Shown: one piece after another, positions 13,085 through 24,048 of the stretch | How positions within the stretch are numbered: the first letter of the stretch is position 1 | Layout of the letters: every line of letters starts with the position of its first letter | Assembly (NCBI GenBank): GCA_963920575.1 | Contig: OY986970.1 | Location: 511,001 to 575,000, forward strand | Direction of reading: 5' to 3' | Origin: Narthecium ossifragum | Lineage: Eukaryota > Streptophyta > Magnoliopsida > Dioscoreales > Nartheciaceae | DNA: 64,000 bases | Notes under the pieces: generated by a model | What the model saw: only the letters and a program-made list of their open reading frames with translations | What the model was told of the DNA's origin: nothing | Database searches by the model: none | Translations under genes and position numbers: made by a program

Positions 13085-13376
13085 AGAAAGGCTTCCTGTA
13101 GAGCAGAGGATCAAAGAAATGTTCGGCATTTGTCTTGTAAGAGAATACAAAACTATGTTTGAAGTTAGAATTCAGAGTGGTTGGATTGTATTTTTGTATC
13201 ATATTTTATCTTGGTGCAATCGTATGCATTTTTTAATGAAACTTCGGCGTATTTTAGTGTTGGCGTGTATGTATCAATTAACATTAATGGTTGTTGTTAA
13301 GGATTCATGTAAGAGTACCCTTTTCTTTTGTTGATTTTGAACAAAAAGAGCCTCGTGTAAACACTTAAACACTCAG
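13085..13376 (+). other. Gene 1 3' flank
   Basis: Probable 3' UTR. It is homologous to the flank of gene 3 up to about 13335, where homology stops, marking the end of the older gene-sized duplication. Confidence 0.6.
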
Positions 13377-13416
13377 GGTCCGTTTGGTTGGCATGAATTA
13401 GGATGCATCTCTAGCC

Positions 13417-14830
13417 CTGACACGACCATGACATGAGAGGTCTTGAAGATGGCGCGGCGAAAGTTGAAAGTGGCACGGTGGTCCGAGCCAAAGCAGGACT
13501 TGGTGTGAATCATGAAGGAATCCTATCAAGCGGAACGCGCGACGAGGCAACCAAGGAGGCATACAAGCAATATGCACACGCCAAAGGAGTTTGGCGCACT
13601 GCATGGCGTGGCAGGATGCGGCACGACGCGATGCGGCATGGCAAGACACGGCGGATTTCGAAGCTGACACGGCGCCCCGAGCCAAGACGAAGTACGACGC
13701 GTCATGCGACGAGGCAAGCGAGCGTGACGCGAACCAAGGCAACCCAGGAAGGCACGCGGGGTATGCGCGTGCGGCACGTGTGATGGCACGTAGAGTGCAC
13801 GCGCGACGCAGCCAAACGGCCAAGTCCGAGTCGGACTAGGACTCGGATTGCCCATGCGCGACACAGTTGGCCAGCAGAAGCAAACCAGCCATGCAAATGT
13901 CCTAATTCCACTTGGATTGGGATCTTGGAAGGACTTGACGCGGCAAAGGAAGGTTTTGGCACGGGGAAAGTCTTAGTTGTGCGAGAGTTCTAGTTAGACT
14001 AGGACTCGACTTGCTCGACGGAAGGCAATTAGGCCATGGAGGCCAAACTTAGCGTGCAAGTGTCCTAATTCCACTTGGCCTAGGTCTCCAGCATGGGGTA
14101 ACACGGAAAATATGGAATATGGCACGGGGGAAGTTGTACTTGGCTCACAGTAATAGGAATGAGTCCTATTTCGAGCCAAAGTGTGACGGATTTAGACAGA
14201 CAGTCATCTTTGGCAAGTCATAACTCATGTAAGAGTCCAAATAGGCTAGGAAGCTTTGTAATTGGCTGATTACATGTTTGGATAAGCATGAAGCTTAGGA
14301 CTTGGGATTGGACTAGGAAACATGACTTGTTGGAGCAAGTCATGGACTCTCTTCTATATAAGGAGGAGGTCGACTAGATGTGGGGGCATCTGGGTTATGG
14401 GCAAGCTCACGATTTGAGCAACTGAGAGTTGGGTTTTGGAGTCATCGTCTACAACGGATTGTAAGGCGAGATTCTAGGGTTTTGGGTTGAGAGCTTCTTG
14501 TATTGAGAGTGATTGTACTCCAAAGGATTGTGGGCGAGAGGAGAGAGTTATTGTAATCGCTAGTCAATAAAGGAGTTGGGATCTCATCCCTTACCCAAAT
14601 TCGTGTGTGTCTTGTATGTGTGCAAGGCAAAAAGAAAGGATGGTCAAGTGGCAATCGGGCTGCCATGTAGAGTGCACAAGTGGTGCACAGACGGCGCGCA
14701 GACGACGCACGTGCGGAGCACAAGCGGCGGGCAGGGCGTGCGGCAACGGTGTACGGGCTCGACGAGGGGGTCTTTTGGCGCCATCACTGGGCAACGGTAA
14801 GGTGAAAATTTATCGACCCTCTTGCCCCGT
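13417..14830 (+). mobile_element. LTR-like block (probable solo LTR), unit 1
   Basis: A GC-moderate stretch of about 1.4 kb has a TATA box tctatataagg at 14353, a downstream aataaagg at about 14567, and then ttggcgccatcactgggca, which resembles the tggcgcc start of a Ty3-type primer-binding site. A TG start at about 13421 is possible. I could not find a clean 5-bp target duplication, so the ends and the class are uncertain. The several overlapping open frames here have no recognisable domain. Confidence 0.4.
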
Positions 14831-14918
14831 GACATATCGTGCCACGCGATGCTCCCTGATTCATGATCATGTGCTTGGTTCACCATGTATCAACTAATGC
14901 CCAGTGATGGCGCAAAAA
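14771..14918. repeat. Short inverted repeat around a 105-bp spacer
   Basis: ttggcgccatcactgggca at about 14773 is matched on the other strand by tgcccagtgatggcgc at about 14899. They may be the ends of a small inserted or rearranged piece. Confidence 0.6.
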
Positions 14919-14926
14919 AAGAAAAT

Positions 14927-15246
14927 ATATTCAATAAAGTTATGTAAGCATTAAAATTATGTGATCATTATTTTAATCACAATAAAGTCATTATATTATT
15001 TTAATCTCAATATATATACATTAAAATTTAATTTTAATGCATCATTATGTGAACATTATATGAATAATATATATATAATATTTTAGTATATATATTAAAA
15101 TTTAATTTTATAGAATCATTATGTTAACATTATATGAATAATATATATATATATACATATTATTGAGATTAAAATAATATATCAACTTTATTGAGATTAA
15201 AATAATGTTCACATAATTTTAATGTTTACATAACTTTATTGAATAT
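14927..15246. mobile_element. AT-rich fold-back element (MITE-like), unit 1
   Basis: The arms 14927-15011 and 15162-15246 (85 bp each) are near-perfect reverse complements. Each runs from atattcaataaagtta through attttaatctcaat. The middle is made of further TA-rich inverted pieces. There is no coding potential. It is a candidate non-autonomous fold-back transposon and could form a long hairpin. Confidence 0.75.
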
Positions 15247-15330
15247 ATTTTAATATATATTATTCATATAATGTTATATATATTTATATTTATATTATTC
15301 ATATAATGTTGTGAACATTATATATATATA

Positions 15331-15523
15331 TATATCTGTGTGTGTGTGTGATTAGAGTGAATCAATTGATTTAAAAAACAACCAAACAAGTGCATCTACT
15401 GTCTGATGGATGCACCACATGATGCATGCATTCTACAATCCCATGCATCATGTGATTCCACCAACCAAATACCCCCTTTACTTAGCTCACTACAAGCTCC
15501 TATGACAGTGATGACAAGATTGA

Positions 15524-15575
<52 letters not shown>

Positions 15576-15745
15576 TTAGAGTGCATCAGTTGATTTAAAA
15601 GACAATCAAACAAGTGCATCTACTGTCTGATGCATGCACCACCTGATGCATGCATTCTACAATCCCATGCATCATGTGATTCCACCAACCAAATACCCCC
15701 TTTACTTAGCTCACTACAAGCTCCTATGACAGTGATGACAAGACT
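15331..15745. repeat. Tandem duplication of about 215 bp with TA/TG microsatellites, unit 1
   Basis: A block that begins with a TG run, passes through attagagtg(a/c)atca and gatgcatgcattctacaa, and ends at gctcctatgacagtgatgac occurs twice (about 15341-15514 and 15558-15745). Between them lies a (TA)n(TG)n compound microsatellite (about 15525-15573). The block contains rc copies of tttggttgg, as in hAT or Harbinger MITE ends, so the duplicated unit is probably a MITE tail. Confidence 0.75.
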
Positions 15746-16308
15746 CAACCCTTTAGCAAAGCTGTTTGTCAAAAACTTCTAAGAGACAAACCAACAAACA
15801 CTTGAATGGCAATTGTGTGTGTGTTGTGCAAACTAGTATCTAGCCGTGTAGAAGAAGAAACTAAACTTAAACACGAGCACAATAAGTTTTAAACGTGAAA
15901 AACCCCGAACATGGTAAAAACAGTCAAAAGTAAGAGGTTTATGATGAAAGGCCTTTTTTTAGTTACCTTTTCTCTTCTAATCGTTTGGCATAAATAACCA
16001 CTATACAGAGTTCAGATCCTAAAGTTTAGGATAGTGATTGACTAATCTAAGAGAGCAATAATTTCCTAACTACAACCTACTAATTACAAAAAATTCCAAT
16101 CTATTCTGTACAGCTAATAACATAGACAATATTAGAAGTACAACTTGGAGATAATTACTCCAATTGTCAATACTCCCTCTCAAGTTGGTGCATAGATGTC
16201 AGGCATGCCCAACTTGTCGAGACAACTTTTAAATGCTTGGCTTGACATTGCCTTGGTCAGCACATCCGCAAGATCGTCTTCAGATCGAACATGAGGCACT
16301 TCAATCAT

Positions 16309-16990
16309 GGGCGTGTTTGCTTCCTATGAAGTGGCTCGGAAGTCACTTCAAAAAGTGACTTCCGAGCCACTTCAGGTGTTTGGTTGCTCGGAAGTGGGGC
16401 TGAAGTCACTTCAGCCCCACTTCCAAGTCACTGTAGCCAAAGCTGCCACTTCCTATTTCGACTTCGGGTCTTTTTGACGTGAAGTCATTTGAAGTGGCAT
16501 TTGAAGCGGGAAATAATATTAATAATATTATATTGTAATAAAATATTAATATAAGTATGTCTCACATATCACGTGTCACCTCGTCATTGGTCCACGTCAT
16601 CCAAAATAATATTAATTCTAATAATTTAATTTAAAATTTATTAAATTATTAATATTTTAATATTAAAATATTATTTTAATGTTTTAATTTTAATATTTTT
16701 AAGTGACAAATAATGTTAATAATATCATACTATAATAAAATATTAATATAAATGGATCTCACATGTCACGTGGCACCTCGTGATTGGTCCACGTCATCTA
16801 AAATAGTATTATTTTTAATATTTTAATATAGGAAAATTATTAAAATATTAAATAGTTGGGGGTGACCATATCCCACTTCAAACACCAACCAAACACCATA
16901 ACTCAGAAACCCCCAGAAGTCACTTCACTTCACTTCACTCCCCAGAAGTCAATTCACTTCAGCTCACTTCTCAGCATCCAAACAGGCCCC
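16309..16990. mobile_element. hAT-like MITE inserted in copia, unit 1
   Basis: It has imperfect terminal inverted repeats gggcgtgtttgcttcc and (other strand) ggggcctgtttggatgc. The left end has two consecutive perfect hairpins: 16328-16373 with 21-bp arms, and 16390-16424 with 17-bp arms. The interior is AT-rich, with no open frame. It interrupts the copia pol between the NPVQH and EVPHVRSEDDLAD stretches. No clear 8-bp target duplication was found; some copia sequence is missing at the site. Confidence 0.65.
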
Positions 16991-17223
16991 ATTTTTTTTT
17001 TTTTTTTTTTGATAAATTGAGCCAAAAGGCTAAGTGATACATGACTCCACTCCTCATACATCAACCTCACTACTGGGTATTCACATGTCCGGCCACCCCT
17101 TGTCTGGCCCGACGTGCGAGGTCGTCCGCAACAGCATTTGCCTCACGGGGTATATGCATAAAAATGACTCCTCCCATGAGCGCAGACAGACTCCAAATCT
17201 TCCTAAGAGAGGGTTCCAAGCTA
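16991..17223 (-). mobile_element. 5'-truncated LINE tail, unit 1
   Basis: A T run at about 16993-17012 is the poly(A) tail of a minus-strand LINE. The adjacent frame reads HIPREANAVADDLARRA, the C-terminal RNase H of plant LINEs. The 20-bp sequence agcatccaaacaggccccat lies at both 16973-16992 and 17224-17243, a clear target-site duplication. The target was the end of the hAT-like MITE. Confidence 0.88.
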
Positions 17224-17683
17224 AGCATCCAAACAGGCCCCATGTTGAACTGGATTATGAGCAATATCACAAGCTGCCTTGTTATCACAGTATAACTTCA
17301 TAGGATTGGCATGCTTAATATGTAAATATTGCATTAGATTTCTGATCCACAATAATTCGCATATTGCCTTAGCCATTCCCCTGTATTCTGTCTCAGCACT
17401 AGATCTAGCTACCACCTCTTGTTTCTTACTTCGCCAAGTAACTAAATTTCCACCAACAAATGTAAGATATCCAGATGTAGAACATCTATCCTTAATTGAC
17501 CCAGCCCAATCAGCATCTGTATAGCCTTTAATATCCAAATTGTTCCCCTTCGTAAACATAATTCCCTTTATTGGACTTCAAGTAGCGCAAGATACAGATG
17601 ACGGCATTCATATGTTCTTCACTTGGGGAGCGCATGAATTGACTAACAACACTTAGCACATAGGCTAAATCAGGCCGAGTACG

Positions 17684-19193
17684 TGATAAGACGTGAAAAG
17701 TGCACAAATCACCCTTTTAACTAGGTCTCGTTAGTCTCCGAGCAATGTTATTTTGATTGTCTTTTCCCCATTTCAGGCTTAAAGACCCTCAACGAAGATT
17801 AGATCAAGTTTGGTGCTAAAACGAACAAATAAAGAACATGCTAGGAGCAAAAGAGCAAAGGAGCAAAGATGAACCATCTTTGACATCAAAACTGTACCTG
17901 CTCAGGACGAACCAGATGATGTACCATATATGGTTGGAAAGCTCTTGAAGTCTAAATTCCAGAACTTTTTACGGTTCGAGATTTGGAGTTTCCTAGAGGA
18001 AGATATGCTATTTTTAGTACAGAGGTGCAGAAGAAGCAGTTACGGAAAACAAGATCGATCTCATCCAAAAGGAGATCGATCTCCTTGGGCGCTGCGGGAA
18101 AAATAGAAGGAAATTGACTAATCCGAGTTAGGGTTTGTCTTAGGCTATAAATAGCCTTATTTGGGGGCATTTTGGCAGCCTTCCATGGCCGAATTTTGTT
18201 GATCTATTGGGGTTTCTCTTAGTTTCTTTCCCACAAATTAGGTTAGATCTTTGGGAGAAGATCCATGGATGGATGGCTTCAACAACCTTCATCAAGGTGT
18301 CCTCTTCTTAAGATGAGTACCTAAACCCTAGCCTAGGAATTCTATGATGTAATAAAGTTATTTATTAGGGTTTTCTATAGATTATGAGTTGAAAATCATA
18401 CGTTTGATGATTGAATGGATTGTTTTTATGTTCTTATCTATTGGTGTGATTATTATTATATGTTAGATGAATGATTTGTTCCTATATGCCCTAGATTTAG
18501 GTCTTGTGCATGTTAGGGCTTGAGATTAGGGATTCTCGTCAAACGTCTATGCTAGGACCATGGATGTGAGGATTTCCTTCTCGTGATTAAAGGCCTTGTA
18601 ATGCTAGGACCATTACACATAATGCTAGAACCATTATGACCGCTTCTTAATCCGTTATTCATCATTATTCGAGATTAGGGATTTCATATGTGCTAGAACC
18701 ACAACGCTAGTGCCAGAACCACTAGGTTAACTCTAATCCTTGATACATTCTAGTAGGCGATCTCAAGGTGCCAGAACCATCTTGATTATTTACCAATATC
18801 CATTCTTGATATTATCCCCGACGTCTTCGTTGAGCGGTAGGACTTCTAGCCATTCACCTATCGACTATATGAAATCATCTAAGTTGATTTATCTGCTCTT
18901 ATCTTAGGAATACCTAGTAAGTTCTTTATTATTGATTAGAGTTCCTTGGCATTATCTTATCCATTAGTACTCTTTTCGTATTTGTTTAGTTCTAGATAAA
19001 AACCCAAAAGATTATCTTTTTCCCAACTCCTTGTTAGGAATTATACCAAGTATACGACTTAAACCATTAGTTCCCTGTGGATTCGACTCGGACTTGCTAC
19101 TATCTACCCATAAAGTAGTTAGTTAGTAGTTTGATTATAAATTTGTAATTTTGGCGTCCTTGTTAAGGTAACGACACTTTTCAAGGCGTGTCA
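17684..19193. mobile_element. Solo LTR of 1510 bp inserted in copia, unit 1
   Basis: It starts TGATAAGACGTG and ends GGCGTGTCA, with the 5-bp duplication gtacg directly outside (17679-17683 and 19194-19198). The ends form a short inverted repeat around tgaaaagtg. A TATA box (ctataaata) at about 18144 and aataaag at about 18350 fit an LTR on the + strand. No internal pol exists. The copia reading frame resumes on both sides. The segment about 18520-18780 repeats a ctag(g/a)accat-like word several times. Confidence 0.85.
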
Positions 19194-20744
19194 GTACGTG
19201 CAAGATACATTAATCTCCCACTAATCTCTGGTAGTGTTCCTTGTTAGCAGGAACCTGATTTGGATGCATACCCGGTTTCAAATTTTCTTTCATAGGGGTG
19301 CTAACTGGACTGCACGCTGTTATACCAGTCTCATTGAACAGATCTAAGGCATATTTTCGTTGGGACAGAAAAATACCTTTCTTTGATATTGATGCTTCAA
19401 TCCCAGGGAGATATTTCAACTGACCAAGATCTTTCATTTCAAACTCACGGCCAAGATGATTCTGCAGCGCCTTCCTTTCTTCTAGATCTTTTCTAAGAGC
19501 TGTGATCTTTTCTTTATAGAACTTGTGAACCTTTCAAACCACCCTTTGGGGGACTGTTTCAATCCGTATAGTGACTTTCTCAATTTACAAACCTATTTGC
19601 TTTCTTTAATCTACATATTACATCCAGGAGGCAACTCCGTATATATTTCTTCTTGGAGATCTCCATGCAGAAATGCAATTTTTACATCGCAAAGGCCAAT
19701 CAAGATTTACCGTCAGAGATAGTAGAACACGAACAATATTAATCTTGGCCACTGGTGCGAATGCCTCCATATAATGGTGAAGACCCACCTACATCCGATG
19801 GGTTTCTTCCCTTCAGATAAGTCAACAACTTCCCTTGTTGAGTTCTTTTGGAGGGACTTCATTTCTTCATTCGTTGCTTCCTTCCATCTGGGATCTTTTA
19901 AAGCCTCATGCATACTACTCGGAATAGATGCAACAGATAATTGATTCACAAATACTTCACTATTCTTTGACTATCTTTGGTAAGACAAAAAATTACTCAT
20001 AGGATACCTAGGTTTGGAATTAAGAACAGGTTCATAGTTTACTCTAGGAATTCCTCTTGTAACTCGATTGGGTAGCACTTTCAAGTGGGGTTCAGAATTT
20101 ACCTGAGACTCAGACATGGGATTGGCTTCAGAGAGCAATTGGTTATTAATTGGTACATCAGGAAAGGGAGAAGGTAGCTGAAATAATGGAGCTTCCACCT
20201 GATCTTGACTATTCTTAGCCTCCAATATGTGCTCATTTGTCTCATCTGGGCATTCACCACCACTTGGTCATTCACCACTATTATCCAAGTTGCCACTTGG
20301 ACATCACCATTATCACCCAAGTTGCCACTTGGCCATTCCCCACTTATAAATTCTAAGGTATCCAAAGAGTGGTTCAGAGTCTTCAATTCATTTCTATTCT
20401 CCCCCTGAAGTGGAGACTCAGGGTCAGCATAATACATAAAATCTTCGTGAAAGACAACGTCCAGGGTAATATATAACTTGCGAGAGGGGGGTGATAACAT
20501 CAATAGCCTTTCTGATGTGAGGCATAACCAATAAACACACACCAGAGAGCTCGGGGTTCCAATTTTTTCCTCAAGGATTTGTGGAGATGCACAAAAGCTA
20601 CACACCCAAATACTCTTGGTGACAAATTTGGCACAACAGGAGCACTTACAGCCTCATGAAGAACATTAAAAGGAGTCTGAAACTGTAGTGAACTGGAAGG
20701 TACATGATTGATGAGGTATCTGCAATGGAAATGGCCTCACAACA

Positions 20745-20792
20745 GTAACTGATAGAAGAAACACTATTTGCCAGATTTTGGGGGTGGTGGAG
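20745..20792 (+). mobile_element. LINE fragment, 5' piece, unit 1
   Basis: The frame CQILGVVET runs into ADTWNYLGVPL, which resumes at 24520 after the LTR element. (I/L)LG..ET...YLG(I/V)PL is the usual reverse-transcriptase C-terminal wording of plant LINEs. The upstream border with the copia is at about 20745. Confidence 0.7.
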
Positions 20793-21280
20793 TGATAGGA
20801 AACCAGTAGTGGGTCGAGCCAGAGGGCCGAGTCACGTCATGAGTAGTTTGGAGTCATGTCGTGGGATAAGTCAGTCATATTTGTATTAGTCAATTAGGAG
20901 TTATGATTGAGTCAAGTGTAATTATGATTGATTTAGGTTGGGTGTGAGCCCAAGTCAGTTGTTAGTCGGGTTGGATATGAGCCATTCGTTAGACGGCTAC
21001 ACATCCAACGGCTATGATGTTATCTAGGTATTTGAGAGTCCTAGGGTTTCTATATGCCTCTCTATAAATAGGAGGCAAGAGTCTGTAGTCAGCATCCAGA
21101 GAAATAAGAAAAGTGTTAGGGGTTTATCCAGCCATCAATTGGGTACAAGGGGTCTTCTTCCAACCATCAATTGGGAGAGGGGCGTCCTCGGGCCTTCAAT
21201 CGAGGATTTATCTTCACCACCTCCATCTTCTACCTCCTACCCCTAACCCGGTGAGATCTCCCAGATCTAGGATCTCATCA
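20793..21280 (+). repeat. 5' LTR, unit 1
   Basis: 488 bp, TGATAGG to CATCA. A TATA box (ctctataaatagg) lies at about 21060, giving a transcript start near 21090. Confidence 0.92.
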
Positions 21281-21281
21281 A

Positions 21282-21295
21282 TTGGTATCAGAGCC
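21282..21295 (+). promoter_or_regulatory. Primer-binding site, unit 1
   Basis: ttggtatcagagcc lies one base after the LTR. tggtatcagagc is complementary to the 3' end of plant initiator tRNA-Met, the usual primer. Confidence 0.92.
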
Positions 21296-21310
21296 TAGGT
21301 TATCGGCACC

Positions 21311-22402
21311 ATGGCATATTTAAGAGAAGAAAAGCGGTTTCAGGCGTTGGAACGTGGGTCAGAAGATATCAAAGAGACCATCGTAGACCTATGGGTGTCA
21401 TCACAGAAAACAACCACCATATTTGAAGAGCGTCATGAAGTCATGGAGACTAAATTCAACAGTTTGGAAGGGGTCATGCGAGACCTGGTACGGGACTTGG
21501 GCAATCAAATTGCAGCCCTGACAGTTAGGATTGATGGCGCAGCAGGGGAGTCCTTGGCAAACCCTAAAAACCAGATAAATCCTAATCCTCCATCCACTAT
21601 CTCATTAGATCCATACCGTCGATCTTCTCAAACCCTACGCCCTTCCTTGTCTCTTATTAATCCTAACCCAACATCCACCATTAGATCAAATCCCTCCCTT
21701 AATCATGACCATCCACTAATTAACCTTTCTATATCACCACATAATCCCAACCCTCCATCACATTTACGTAAACCCTTCTCATCCCCACTGTTGGATCGAG
21801 TACATGGTATTAGATCCAACTCACAGCCCCTATTCTCTCTCCTTCCACTCGCTCTCTCTCCCCCAAGATCCCCTCTCAAGACAAGAGTTCCTCTCCCTCA
21901 TTCCCGTCGACGCCGTCTCCCTCATCACCGTCGAGCCGGGATCGGTCGACGCCCACCTCCTCTCCCTCATCTCCGTCGAGCCGGGATCGGCCAACGGCCA
22001 CCTCCATTCCCTCATTCCCGTCGACGCCCACCTCCTCTCCCTTATCCCCGTCGACGCTCACCTCCTCTCCCACATCTCCGTCGAGCCGGGATCGGTCGAC
22101 ACCCACCTCCTCTCCCTCATCCCCGTCAACGGCCACCTCCTCGCACTCAGCCCCGTCGACGGCCACCCCCAGCTCCACCTCGTCACCGACCGCACGGATC
22201 CCGATCCCGCGGCCGTGCTCCACGGCCTCCGCAGCCGTCCTGCCCCTCGCCGAGATCCCATCTTCTTCATCTCTCTCACCGCCGCCCCCTTCTCCTTTCG
22301 ACTTCGGCGTCTCCATCTCCCGCGCCGGAACTCCACCGATACCCTCATCTCTATCGTATTCTCTACCCAAGCACCGCCGCGATCCCAACAAAATCCCGCT
22401 GA
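21311..22402 (+). CDS. Gag-like ORF of the LTR element, unit 1
   Basis: 363 codons starting 15 bases after the primer-binding site. The first 80 residues are charged and heptad-like (EEKRFQALERGSEDIKETI, then EVMETKFNSLEGVMRDLV), as in the N-terminal coiled coil of plant Ty3-type Gag. After about residue 85 it becomes Pro-, Ser- and Asn-rich, and from about residue 190 it is Arg/Pro repeats from a C-rich tandem repeat (about 21890-22160). There is no zinc knuckle. The first part is a plausible Gag remnant; the rest may be non-coding sequence that happens to be open. Confidence 0.5.
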   Translation: MAYLREEKRFQALERGSEDIKETIVDLWVSSQKTTTIFEERHEVMETKFNSLEGVMRDLVRDLGNQIAALTVRIDGAAGESLANPKNQINPNPPSTISLDPYRRSSQTLRPSLSLINPNPTSTIRSNPSLNHDHPLINLSISPHNPNPPSHLRKPFSSPLLDRVHGIRSNSQPLFSLLPLALSPPRSPLKTRVPLPHSRRRRLPHHRRAGIGRRPPPLPHLRRAGIGQRPPPFPHSRRRPPPLPYPRRRSPPLPHLRRAGIGRHPPPLPHPRQRPPPRTQPRRRPPPAPPRHRPHGSRSRGRAPRPPQPSCPSPRSHLLHLSHRRPLLLSTSASPSPAPELHRYPHLYRILYPSTAAIPTKSR

Positions 22403-22530
22403 GATCCCACCGCCAAATTCGCGGCCCCGACCTCTCACCACTGAGAAGCTCGCCGCCGTCATCAAGTCCGGCCTCTCTCCTCCCGAAGTTCCATCTCTCT
22501 CTCCATCGCCGGCTTGACTCTCCGCCGCCC

Positions 22531-24048
22531 TTGCAAGCCGCTGCAACTCGTGGCCACCGCCAGAACCAACGCCTCCCCTGTTCCAGCCGCAACCAACCCA
22601 CTTGCCCTCCGGCATCACCTTCTCCGGGGCTAGTCCCGTCATCAAGTACCTCGCCTTCACCCCGCAAGCCACGGCCGCCGGATCCTACTCACCAAGCGTC
22701 GCTGCCGGTTCCGACCTCCTTCTGCAAGCCTTCATCACTGCCAGATCTGACCTTGTCCTCACTCCGGCATCTAAGGGCTTTCCCGAAGCCTCCATGGCCG
22801 AGGTCGCCCCGGATTGAGGCCCTGATCGTCGGACCCCCACTCCGGCGACCCTGCTTCTGCCGTTCCTCCTTGCTGAAGAACCCCAGCTATGGGCCTCCGA
22901 TCTGGGGCTGTTCACATCCATCGGAAGAACCAGGAGAAGCTGGAGTCCTTCCAGCCACCGCCAGAACGGATTCCAACCACCGACAGGCCATGGATCGCCA
23001 CCGACGATCGTCTCTACCCAAGCTTTGCTGGCGCCGTCCTCCTCCAGATCCGCCACCGCCGTTGTCCTCCGGCGCAATCAAGACCGTTGGATGGCCGCCC
23101 GTGCCTCCGGCGACCTTCCCTTTACCGTCTCCGACGTCCGACGAGCTTCCCTCACAGGCGATCGGACTCCGACCACTCACAGCCGCCGGATTGTTTCTTT
23201 CCTTTATGAAGCTTCTTCCTCAGGCATTGGACAGATCTCAACCGTCCAAGATGATCAGATCAAATCCCCTATGTCTGAACCCGATCCAACTCGGACTCAG
23301 TCTCACAGATTTGATCGAGTCAGATTCAGATCAAGCTACACTTGATTTCAAGGAGAATCTTGACCGTACAGCTCTGATCAGATCAGATCCCAGCAAGCTC
23401 CATCTGATTAGGCTCAACCCCGGTCACACAGATTTGATCGAGCTCAATCCCAACCATCCAAGCTCAACAAGGTTGGACTGTACCAGCCAGAACCAATCAA
23501 GCCCAGACTTGGACCAGGTCAGACTGAGTCATATTCAATTGGGTTCAGCTGATCAGTTGGGTTCACCCAAATTTGGTTACACTAACCAGATCCGATCAAG
23601 CCCAAGTCCAGGCCAGTTCATGCTAAGTCAGATTATATTGGATTCAGTCAGATTCGGTATGGTCAGATTTGATCCAAGCCAGTCCAGCTCCATCACGCCC
23701 AGCCAATCAGACTTGACCAAGCTTGATTTCAGACTTCAGCCAGATCAGACCAGATTTCAGACGATCTCAGCCTTCCAAACAGTGTGCAACAAGCTCCAGC
23801 CGTCTGATCAAATTAATCTTGGATCCAACTGTTTTGATTCTCGATTTGAGCCGGCTCATGCACCTGGAAGCAATGAGGACTATATAATCTACTCGATACT
23901 TTATCCAACAGGCACCCAAATCATTTTTGATCCGGAAGGATTCGACAAGGCGCAACTGAATCGACCAACAAGGCCACCAGATGACAACGAGCTCGACCTT
24001 GAGGACAAGGTCGATTTCAAGGGGTGGAGAATGATAGGAAACCAGTAG
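22531..24048 (+). CDS. Long low-complexity ORF of the LTR element, unit 1
   Basis: 505 codons that run into the 3' LTR. The first half is Pro/Ser/Arg-rich. The second half repeats DLIEL- and SDQ-like words from a degenerate repeat around gatcagatc and agctcaatcc. No domain is recognised. Antisense frames of 263 and 204 codons in the neighbouring C-rich part (21876-22672) are also open, as expected when composition suppresses stops, so coding status is doubtful. Confidence 0.25.
   Translation: MQAAATRGHRQNQRLPCSSRNQPTCPPASPSPGLVPSSSTSPSPRKPRPPDPTHQASLPVPTSFCKPSSLPDLTLSSLRHLRAFPKPPWPRSPRIEALIVGPPLRRPCFCRSSLLKNPSYGPPIWGCSHPSEEPGEAGVLPATARTDSNHRQAMDRHRRSSLPKLCWRRPPPDPPPPLSSGAIKTVGWPPVPPATFPLPSPTSDELPSQAIGLRPLTAAGLFLSFMKLLPQALDRSQPSKMIRSNPLCLNPIQLGLSLTDLIESDSDQATLDFKENLDRTALIRSDPSKLHLIRLNPGHTDLIELNPNHPSSTRLDCTSQNQSSPDLDQVRLSHIQLGSADQLGSPKFGYTNQIRSSPSPGQFMLSQIILDSVRFGMVRFDPSQSSSITPSQSDLTKLDFRLQPDQTRFQTISAFQTVCNKLQPSDQINLGSNCFDSRFEPAHAPGSNEDYIIYSILYPTGTQIIFDPEGFDKAQLNRPTRPPDDNELDLEDKVDFKGWRMIGNQ
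24020..24031 (+). promoter_or_regulatory. Polypurine tract, unit 1
   Basis: ggggtggagaa just before the 3' LTR; the second-strand priming site. Confidence 0.8.

Larger units (their letters stand above)
15750..20745 (-). mobile_element. Decayed Ty1/copia retrotransposon, unit 1
   Basis: On the minus strand the pol product can be followed from integrase C-terminal sequence (about 20740-20400) through reverse transcriptase (EEMKSLQKN and GCRWVFT at about 19890-19770; KDLGQLKYLPGIE from 19437) to RNase H (GYTDADWAGS and SSAETEYRGMA in 17559-17221). The C-terminal LADVLTKAMSS and a stop follow at about 16290-16185, then a purine tract (ttgagaggga) and a probable LTR from about 16172 down to the low 15,800s. 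Frames carry stops, and three later insertions split it. It is non-functional. Gag and the 5' LTR were not identified. Confidence 0.82.

Noticed and set aside
13398..13962. Several overlapping frames on both strands after gene 1 (again after gene 2)
   Set aside because: They overlap each other, are Arg/Ala-rich from gcacg-type repeats, and lie in a probable LTR; no protein family is recognisable.
20210..20340. Short spaced repeats of ccaagttgccacttgg that could look like a CRISPR array
   Set aside because: Only a few imperfect copies occur, in a plant copia element; this is a small tandem expansion in the pol spacer.
21282..21295. tRNA-like sequence
   Set aside because: It is only the primer-binding site complementary to a tRNA 3' end, not a tRNA gene.
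21876..22672. Antisense frames of 263 and 204 codons in the LTR element (again at 41046-41842)
   Set aside because: They lie opposite C-rich low-complexity sequence that is open in most frames; there is no domain and the composition is repetitive.
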